In this document: positions 49,960 to 55,499 of the stretch, piece after piece
Layout of the letters: every line of letters starts with the position of its first letter
Numbering within the stretch: the stretch's first letter is position 1
Assembly: GCA_026126215.1 (NCBI GenBank)
Contig: JAHCJQ010000010.1
Location: 1 to 55,499, forward strand
Source: Alphaproteobacteria bacterium
Lineage (GTDB): Bacteria > Pseudomonadota > Alphaproteobacteria > Ferrovibrionales > Ferrovibrionaceae
Direction: 5' to 3'
DNA: 55,499 bases
Program-made: the position numbers and the translations under genes
The notes under the pieces: model-generated
Seen by the model: only the letters and a program-made list of their open reading frames with translations
What the model was told of the DNA's origin: nothing
Databases searched by the model: none

Positions 49960-51351
49960 ATGCGGTTCATCTTCTACGACACCGAAACGACGGGAACCGA
50001 CAGGAGATTCGACCAGATCCTGCAATTCGCCGCGATCCTGGCGGACGAGGGCTTGCGCGAACTGGACAGCTTCTCGCTTCGCTGCCGGCTGCTGCCGCAC
50101 GTCCTGCCCGCACCCGAGGCGCTGACCGTGACCGGGCTCAGCATCGGCCGGATCGTCCGGCATCCGACATCGCATCTCGCCATGATGCGCATGGTGCGCG
50201 CGCGCCTGCGTGACTGGTCGGCCGGCGGGGCGGTGTTCGCCGGATGGAACTCGCTCCGCTTCGACGAGGCGGTGCTGCGCCAGGCGCTCTATCAGACCCT
50301 CCAGCCGCCCTACCTCACCAGCAGCGCCGGTAATGGCCGGCTCGACGTGATGAAGCTTGCCCATGCCGTGACCAGGGTGGCGCCCAACGCCATGATCGTG
50401 CCGCGCGATGCGGAGGGGAAGACGACCTATCGTCTCGAGCGCTTCGCCGAGGCGAACGGCGTGCGCCTGTCCCATGCCCATGACGCGCTGGCCGACGCCA
50501 GGGCGGCACTCGATCTGGCGCGCATGATCGCCGCGCGCGCGCCGCGCATCTTCGTGGAGATGCTGGCCAATTCCAGCCGCGACGCGCTGCGCAGGCGCCT
50601 CGGCGCGGCGCCGGTCCTTGCCTTCGTCGAGAGCGTGTTCGGCCGGCCGGAGATCATGCCCGTCGCGGTGGCCGCCGCGAATCCGGAGGATGCGAACGAA
50701 CTGGCACTTGCCGACCTGTCGAGGCCGCCCGAGGAATATCTCGCGGCTGGTGACGGGGCCATCGCCGATCTGTTCGAGAATCGCGGCCCGGGCCGCGTGC
50801 TGCACCGTGTCCGCGTCAACGCCGCGCCTTCCCTGCTGCCGGCGGACCTGCTGGAGCGCCGGAGCGAGGAAGCCGACATTTCGCGCGCGGAGCTGTTGCG
50901 CCGGGCGGAGGCGCTTGCGGCGGCGGAGGAATTCCGCGCGCGCCTCGCCGCCTTTCTCTCGCGCCGCGCGCGGGAGCGCCCGCTTTCGCCGCATCTGGAA
51001 GAGCGGATCTACGAGCGCTTTCCGGGTGCCTCCGACGAGAAGCTTATGGCTGCCTTCCACGAGGCACGCTGGGAGGACAGGCCGGCGCTGATCCGCCGCT
51101 TCGAGGATGACCGGCTGCGCAGCCTCGGACTTCGCCTTCTCGCCTGCGAACGGCCCGACTTGCTGAGCGAGGCCGAGCGGGAACGCTGGCGCGAGTTTCT
51201 GCGCAGCCGCCTCTTTCCGCCCGCGCCGGTTCCCTGGACGAGCGCGCCCGCCGCCTGGGCGTCCTCCGCCCTGCGCTCGATGCCGGACTATGTGGAGCAC
51301 CTCCGGCGGCTGGCGAGGGAACTCGGAGCCGAACTGCCGGAATGGGCTTGA
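49960..51351 (+). CDS. sbcB: Exodeoxyribonuclease I (SbcB family)
   Basis: A 463-residue 3'-5' single-strand DNA exonuclease of the DEDDh type. ExoI has DTETTG (motif I), NSLRFDEAVLRQ (II) and HDALADARAALDLA (III). The region after the nuclease domain shows the SH3-like and C-terminal helical parts of SbcB (full length). Works in recombination and mismatch repair, the latter with MutL-type systems (mutL lies at the other end of the window). The stop codon overlaps the FNR-like site that serves hemN. Confidence 0.88.
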   Translation: MRFIFYDTETTGTDRRFDQILQFAAILADEGLRELDSFSLRCRLLPHVLPAPEALTVTGLSIGRIVRHPTSHLAMMRMVRARLRDWSAGGAVFAGWNSLRFDEAVLRQALYQTLQPPYLTSSAGNGRLDVMKLAHAVTRVAPNAMIVPRDAEGKTTYRLERFAEANGVRLSHAHDALADARAALDLARMIAARAPRIFVEMLANSSRDALRRRLGAAPVLAFVESVFGRPEIMPVAVAAANPEDANELALADLSRPPEEYLAAGDGAIADLFENRGPGRVLHRVRVNAAPSLLPADLLERRSEEADISRAELLRRAEALAAAEEFRARLAAFLSRRARERPLSPHLEERIYERFPGASDEKLMAAFHEARWEDRPALIRRFEDDRLRSLGLRLLACERPDLLSEAERERWREFLRSRLFPPAPVPWTSAPAAWASSALRSMPDYVEHLRRLARELGAELPEWA

Positions 51352-51361
51352 TTCAGGTCAA
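51348..51361. promoter_or_regulatory. FNR-type operator for hemN
   Basis: TTGATTCAGGTCAA has one mismatch to the FNR consensus TTGAT-N4-ATCAA. Its centre is about 42 bp upstream of the hemN ATG. A -10-like GAGACT at 51384-51389 sits at the spacing expected for a class II activated promoter. This would put the transcript start at or within one base of the ATG. Confidence 0.72.
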
Positions 51362-51396
51362 GGCACGTGCCACGTCCTCTTGAGAGACTGCGGCCT

Positions 51397-52749
51397 ATGC
51401 AGAGAGCGACCATCGAGCGCGCCGCCCGGGAAGTTCCGCGCTATACCTCCTATCCGCCGGCCAATCACTTTCATGAGGGCGTCGGGGAAGCTCAGTATCG
51501 CGACTGGCTTGGCGCCATCGCCGGTCGACCGGAAATCTCCCTCTATCTGCATCTGCCATTCTGCCGGCAGCTCTGCTGGTATTGCGGCTGCCACACCACG
51601 ATTCCGAACGACTATCAGCGCGCCCGTGACTATGTCGGCCTGATGCGGGCGGAAAGTCGCATGTTGGCGGAGGCCATGGCCGCCCATGGCGGTGTCGGCC
51701 ACCTGCATTTCGGCGGTGGCACGCCCACCTATCTGGCGGCCGACGACCTGGCGCGGCTGTTCGAGGCCATCGACGGGACCTTCGGCTTTCGCGCCGGCGC
51801 GGAGATAGCGGTCGAGGTCGATCCGCGCGGCCTCGATGCTGCCATGGCGCGGACGCTGCGCGCCCTCGGGGTCAACCGGGTCAGCCTCGGCGTGCAGGAC
51901 TTCGATCCGGAGGTGCAGCGGGAGATCAACCGCGTGCAGCCCTTCGCCCAGGTGGCGGATGCGGTCGCGGCGCTGCGCGCGGCGGGGATCGATGCCATCA
52001 ACTTCGATCTCATGTATGGCCTGCCGCGCCAAAGCGTCGAGAGCGTGCGGCGCAGCGCCGAATTGGCCGCGAGCCTCGGGCCGGGGCGTGTCGCCGTGTT
52101 CGGCTATGCACATGTGCCCTGGTTCAAGAAACACCAGCGGATGCTGGACGAGGCATCCCTGCCCGGCACCGCGGCGCGCCTGGCCCAGGCCCAGGCGATT
52201 GCCGGCGCGCTCGCCCGCCAAGGCTATGTCGCCATCGGCCTCGACCATTTCGCGCTGCCCGGTGACGCGCTGGCGGAGGCGGCGGAGACGGGCACATTGC
52301 GGCGAAACTTCCAGGGCTACAGCACCGACCGCGCAAGGGTTACGCTTGGTCTCGGTGCATCCTCGATCGGCTCGCTGCCGCAGGGCTTCGTGCAGAACGC
52401 ACCCCATCTCGCGCTCTATGCCGAGCGCATCCGCGAAGGCCGCTTCCCCGTGCAGCGCGGTTTTGCCCTGGCGCCGGAAGACCGCCTGCGTGCCGAAGTC
52501 ATCGAGCGGCTGATGTGCGACTTCGCCGTCGACCTTCCGTCACTCTGCCGCGCGCATGGATTTGCGGACGATGCGCTCGATGGGGCGCAAGCGCCGCTCG
52601 CAGAACTGGCGGCGGATGGTCTGGTGCATCTCGACGGCGGCACAATCTCGGTGCCCTCGGAGGCGCGGCATTTCGTGCGCATGGCTGCTGCCTGCTTCGA
52701 TTCCTACCTGGCGCCGGAAGGGACGCGGCGGCACAGCCGCGCGGTTTAG
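51397..52749 (+). CDS. hemN: Oxygen-independent coproporphyrinogen III oxidase HemN
   Basis: A 450-residue radical SAM enzyme that converts coproporphyrinogen III to protoporphyrinogen IX without oxygen in haem synthesis. The [4Fe-4S] motif is Cys56, Cys60, Cys63 (CRQLCWYC) with an additional Cys in the CGC. YTSYPPANHFHE and GGGTPTYL are diagnostic, and the family-specific GYAHVPWFKKHQ distinguishes it from HemW. An FNR site upstream indicates anaerobic induction. ATG 51397 is chosen; a GTG 30 bases earlier would add ten residues. Convergent with the next gene (4-bp overlap). Confidence 0.94.
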   Translation: MQRATIERAAREVPRYTSYPPANHFHEGVGEAQYRDWLGAIAGRPEISLYLHLPFCRQLCWYCGCHTTIPNDYQRARDYVGLMRAESRMLAEAMAAHGGVGHLHFGGGTPTYLAADDLARLFEAIDGTFGFRAGAEIAVEVDPRGLDAAMARTLRALGVNRVSLGVQDFDPEVQREINRVQPFAQVADAVAALRAAGIDAINFDLMYGLPRQSVESVRRSAELAASLGPGRVAVFGYAHVPWFKKHQRMLDEASLPGTAARLAQAQAIAGALARQGYVAIGLDHFALPGDALAEAAETGTLRRNFQGYSTDRARVTLGLGASSIGSLPQGFVQNAPHLALYAERIREGRFPVQRGFALAPEDRLRAEVIERLMCDFAVDLPSLCRAHGFADDALDGAQAPLAELAADGLVHLDGGTISVPSEARHFVRMAAACFDSYLAPEGTRRHSRAV

Positions 52750-53642
52750 AGCCGGACGAAGGTGAGTTCGTGCTTGTTGGCGTGCAGGTGCATGAGCCTG
52801 GCGCCTGGAATGGCAGCGAAGGACGCGGCCGTTTCGTGGTCGGTCTCGCCCTGGAACTTGATCGTGCAGACAAGGTGGCGGACCATGCCGCTGGCGATCC
52901 AGCGCCGCACCAGGGCGAGCAGGCGCGGCGGATAGCAGATGACATCGCTGAACAGCCAGTCGATCGGTCCGACCTCCGCCGGTTGGGTGGCGAAGGCGCT
53001 GCCCTGTCGCCATTCGACGTTGGCATGCGCCGCCACGGCGGGCGCCAGCGGCGCCTTGTCGACGGCGATGACCTGTGCGCCGAGGCCGGCCAGAACATGG
53101 CTCCAGCCGCCGGGGCTTGCGCCGAGATCGAGACAGCGCTCGCCCGCTGCCGGACGATGTCCGATACGCGTCAGGATCTCCCACAGCTTGAGATAGGCGC
53201 GGTTGGGCGGGCCCAAACGATCCTCGGCGAAGCGCCACTCGCCGTTGGGCACCGGGCTCACGCAGTCGGGGGCGGCGAGCATTCGCCCGGGTGCGAGGAG
53301 GGTCCAGGAGCCGAGCGGGGCCGCCGGCGGCGGTTCGGGAAAGACCAGCGGCTTCGCCGAGACATAAGGCAGGCGCGCCTCGATCAGCCGGGCGCGCCGG
53401 TAATGAAGATGCGGATAGAGCGCCCAGTTGCGCTGGATGGCGCGCAGCCTTGCCGCCCCGTCGGCGATGGAGTGGAACTCGATCTCGCGCGGATCACGCC
53501 AGACATTCGCCGCCCAGGCGGGCTCGCGCGCGGCGCCCCCGGCAACGAATAACCGGCCGTGGCGGGCGAGGAGTGCTGATCCCAGCTCATGCGCCAGTTC
53601 TGCCTCGAAGCCCTCGGCGGCGAGATAGGCGGTCGTCGGCAA
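52746..53642 (-). CDS. FtsJ-like SAM methyltransferase (RlmM-type 23S rRNA ribose methylase)
   Basis: 298 residues: an N-terminal THUMP-like domain followed by an FtsJ/RrmJ methyltransferase. SAM motif I is LDLGASPGGWS and the K-D-K-E tetrad appears as AYLKLWE, FSDVICYP, CTIKFQG and NKHELTF. RlmM methylates C2498 of 23S rRNA; the assignment here is by architecture. The only start in frame is TTG at 53642 with a weak GAGAG upstream. Confidence 0.8.
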   Translation of the reverse strand: MPTTAYLAAEGFEAELAHELGSALLARHGRLFVAGGAAREPAWAANVWRDPREIEFHSIADGAARLRAIQRNWALYPHLHYRRARLIEARLPYVSAKPLVFPEPPPAAPLGSWTLLAPGRMLAAPDCVSPVPNGEWRFAEDRLGPPNRAYLKLWEILTRIGHRPAAGERCLDLGASPGGWSHVLAGLGAQVIAVDKAPLAPAVAAHANVEWRQGSAFATQPAEVGPIDWLFSDVICYPPRLLALVRRWIASGMVRHLVCTIKFQGETDHETAASFAAIPGARLMHLHANKHELTFVRL

Positions 53643-53678
53643 GGCGCTCTCAGCGGCAGGCGGCGCGCGCCGTCACGG

Positions 53679-54029
53679 TCAGCGTTTGTAGACCTGCTGG
53701 ATATGGCATGTGTTGCTGTGCTGGACCACGGTCTGCGTGGGCTCGCCCGCCACCTGCACCCAGGCCTGATGGTTGATCAGTACGCTGGCCTCGCCGCCGG
53801 AACTCTGTCGCACATAGTAGAGGTCGAGCAGGCGGTCGGGCGTGACACCGTTTGCCTCCAGCGCCGCCGCGGTCGCGGCATTGCAGGGATAGGGGGCGAG
53901 GGCGCGCACCTTTTCCAGCATGGCAGCCGAAGCGGCAGGCGGCGGCGGGGTGGTGGCGCATCCGGCAGCCGCGATCAGCGGCAGGCCGGCCAGAAACGTG
54001 ACGCGGGTGAGGGACAGGAGGGGCAGCAT
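53679..54029 (-). CDS. Small lipoprotein, unknown function
   Basis: 116 residues. Signal peptide with lipobox (LIAAAGC) followed by a Thr/Pro linker. The mature domain of about 90 residues has two Cys (one in YPCNAATA, one in SNTCHIQQ). No family recognised. ATG 54029 has GGAG 8 bases upstream. An ATG at 54065 lies inside a large palindrome and lacks a ribosome-binding site. Confidence 0.7.
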   Translation of the reverse strand: MLPLLSLTRVTFLAGLPLIAAAGCATTPPPPAASAAMLEKVRALAPYPCNAATAAALEANGVTPDRLLDLYYVRQSSGGEASVLINHQAWVQVAGEPTQTVVQHSNTCHIQQVYKR

Positions 54030-54054
54030 GCGAGTGGCTCCAGCACGGATGGTA

Positions 54055-54082
54055 TCGCCGGCCATCCCGGGATGGCCGGCGA
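54055..54082. repeat. 28-bp perfect palindrome
   Basis: Starts TCGCCGGCCATCC and is its own reverse complement through a CCCGGG centre. In the 140-bp gap between rhlE and the lipoprotein gene, both transcribed leftwards. No T-tract follows in either direction, so it is not a standard Rho-independent terminator. Could be a cruciform, an operator, or an attenuator. Confidence 0.85.
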
Positions 54083-54169
54083 CAGTTCAATCTGGTGCGC
54101 CAGGCGACATCTTTCCAGCAACATGTCGGTGAAGCTGGGTTGCACGGCCGGGCCGTTACGCCGCGGTGA

Positions 54170-55499
54170 CTACCTGCCGGCGGCGACCTGCCGGGGCTGG
54201 CCGGGCGCACCGCCACGGTGCCGATTACGGTCCCCGCCGTGCGGGCGGCCCCCGCCGTGCTTGGCCTTCGGCTTGCGGTTCTGGGGCGCGGTCTGCAGGA
54301 ATGCCACGCCGGTCAGTCCCTGCTCGGCAACGCCTTGCGGGCTGCGGCTGCGCGGTCCGGCGGCCGGCGCCGGCTGGCGCGAGCGCTCGGGCCTTGTGGA
54401 CGTCCTGGGCCTGGCGGGCGCCGCCGGCCGGCCGGCGGGTTGCGTCTGATGTGCAGCCGTCTCGTTCGGAGCGCGGGCCTCGCGGCCGGTCCGCTGGTCG
54501 GTCGAAGGCAGCGCCATGCGGATCAGCCGCTCGATATCGCGCAGATAGGGACGCTCGGAAGAGTCGCAGAACGAAATCGCCTCGCCCGAGGCACCGGCCC
54601 GCGCGGTGCGGCCGATCCGGTGAACATAGGCTTCCGGCACGTTCGGCAGCTCAAAATTGACCACATGGGTGACCCCATCCACGTCGATGCCGCGCGCGGC
54701 GATGTCGGTGGCGACCAGGACGTTGGTACGGCCCTTGCGGAAGTCGCCCAGGGCGCGTTCGCGCTGCCCCTGGCTCTTGTTGCCATGGATGGCCGCGGCG
54801 GGAATGCCGGCCTTCACCAGATGGTCGGCCACCCGGTCGGCCCCGCGCTTGGTGCGCGTGAAGACGAGGGTGCGGCCGATCTGCTCCTCGCGCAGGACGC
54901 GGGCCAGCAGCTCGCGCTTGGCCCCGGCCTCGACCAGGATGACGCGCTGGGCCACCCGCTCCGCCGTGGAGGCGACCGGCGTCACCGCGACGCGCGCCGG
55001 CTGGCGCAGAAGCTCCGCGGCGAGATTGTCGATTTCGCGTGGCATGGTGGCGGAGAAGAACAGGGTCTGCCGCTCCTTCGGCAGTTTCGGAAGGATGCGG
55101 CGGATGGCATGGATGAAACCCATGTCAAGCATCTGGTCCGCCTCGTCGAGGACGAGCGTCTCGACCTGGTCGAGCAGGGCCTTGCGCGATTCCATGTGGT
55201 CGAGCAGGCGGCCCGGCGTGGCGACGAGGACGTCGAGGCCGCGCGCGAGGGCCTGCACCTGCGGGCCATAGCCGACGCCGCCGAACACCACCGCCACCGA
55301 GAGGCCGAGATGGCGTCCGTAGGTGCGGAAACTGTCGGCGATCTGGCTGGCGAGCTCGCGGGTCGGGCTCAGCACCAGGACGCGGCAGGCGCCTGGTCCG
55401 GCGCGCCGCCGGTCGGCGGCGAGGCGATGGAGGATCGGCAGGGCGAAGGCCGCCGTCTTGCCGGTTCCGGTCTGGGCGAGGCCGAGCAGGTCGCGGCCA
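54170..55499 (-). CDS. rhlE: DEAD-box RNA helicase, RhlE-like (5' part outside the window)
   Basis: The gene enters from beyond the right end of the window and ends at 54170; the first ~30 codons are missing. Visible motifs: Walker [20 protein letters not shown] (Ia), VLDEADQML (II, DEAD), FFSATMP (III), [12 protein letters not shown] and [10 protein letters not shown] (VI). The C-terminal ~90 residues are rich in Arg, Gln, Pro and Ala, as in RhlE tails that bind RNA. Involved in rRNA maturation or RNA decay. The 5' start cannot be given. Confidence 0.92.
   Translation of the reverse strand, partial: GRDLLGLAQTGTGKTAAFALPILHRLAADRRRAGPGACRVLVLSPTRELASQIADSFRTYGRHLGLSVAVVFGGVGYGPQVQALARGLDVLVATPGRLLDHMESRKALLDQVETLVLDEADQMLDMGFIHAIRRILPKLPKERQTLFFSATMPREIDNLAAELLRQPARVAVTPVASTAERVAQRVILVEAGAKRELLARVLREEQIGRTLVFTRTKRGADRVADHLVKAGIPAAAIHGNKSQGQRERALGDFRKGRTNVLVATDIAARGIDVDGVTHVVNFELPNVPEAYVHRIGRTARAGASGEAISFCDSSERPYLRDIERLIRMALPSTDQRTGREARAPNETAAHQTQPAGRPAAPARPRTSTRPERSRQPAPAAGPRSRSPQGVAEQGLTGVAFLQTAPQNRKPKAKHGGGRPHGGDRNRHRGGAPGQPRQVAAGR

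Noticed and set aside
1..55499. CRISPR arrays, tRNA, rRNA or riboswitch structures
   Set aside because: No regularly spaced repeats, cloverleaf-like sequences or conserved riboswitch cores were seen by eye; a covariance-model search would be decisive.

Overview
The window is GC-rich (roughly two thirds G+C), densely coded chromosomal DNA. Gene content and order point to an alphaproteobacterium, most like a member of the Rhodospirillales or a related order. The blocks tadA / rluB / rsmD / mutL and ileS / lspA / BamF-like lipoprotein / M16 peptidase pair are a familiar alphaproteobacterial arrangement. The exopolysaccharide locus is of the XrtA/PEP-CTERM (PrsK-PrsR) type. I saw no rRNA, tRNA or CRISPR array and cannot name a genus.

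Region 1 (1-12.9 kb) is housekeeping: tRNA deaminase TadA, a glutamine-amidotransferase-like hydrolase, rRNA modification (RluB, RsmD), MutL, two M16 peptidase subunits, a BamF/DUF3035-type lipoprotein, signal peptidase II, IleRS, RibF and a MaoC hydratase. Region 2 (12.9-25.5 kb) is mixed accessory and metabolic: a chromate-resistance pair (rhodanese-ChrB fusion plus ChrA), kynureninase with a HAD phosphatase, a second HAD protein, a degenerate EAL protein, an exported glutathione peroxidase, a CDP-alcohol phosphatidyltransferase, a copper chaperone behind a CueR-type promoter, RlmJ, a DUF1194 protein and the helicase HrpB.

Region 3 (25.5-43.3 kb) is an exopolysaccharide locus. The forward arm encodes a Wza-like lipoprotein, a chain-length regulator, a BY-kinase, an outer-membrane barrel, an ExeA-like ATPase, a polysaccharide deacetylase and a CelD/FemAB-like acyltransferase. 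The reverse arm encodes PrsR, PrsK and the initiating sugar transferase. UDP-glucose dehydrogenase and uncharacterised envelope proteins follow. No exosortase, polymerase, flippase or additional glycosyltransferase is in the window, so the locus is split or reduced. Region 4 (43.3-55.5 kb) holds a small membrane peptide, a membrane histidine kinase, a GmhA-like isomerase, three PAS_5-family proteins, TauE/SafE, DgoK, exonuclease I, HemN behind an FNR box, an RlmM-like methyltransferase, a small lipoprotein and an RhlE-like helicase cut by the window end.

The most unusual structure is a dispersed, hairpin-rich repeat with 23-bp inverted ends and a CTAG at its borders. It occurs three times (25515-25786, 35180-35354 inverted, 47184-47407). 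It sits at gene 3' ends and supplies their stop codons. Two inverted copies bracket the forward half of the exopolysaccharide locus. Other second-look items are CRP/FNR-like operators in the exopolysaccharide control region, an AT-rich island with dyads upstream of the export gene, a 28-bp perfect palindrome near rhlE, and several genes whose -10 box lies only 7-10 bases before the start codon, which suggests leaderless mRNAs.
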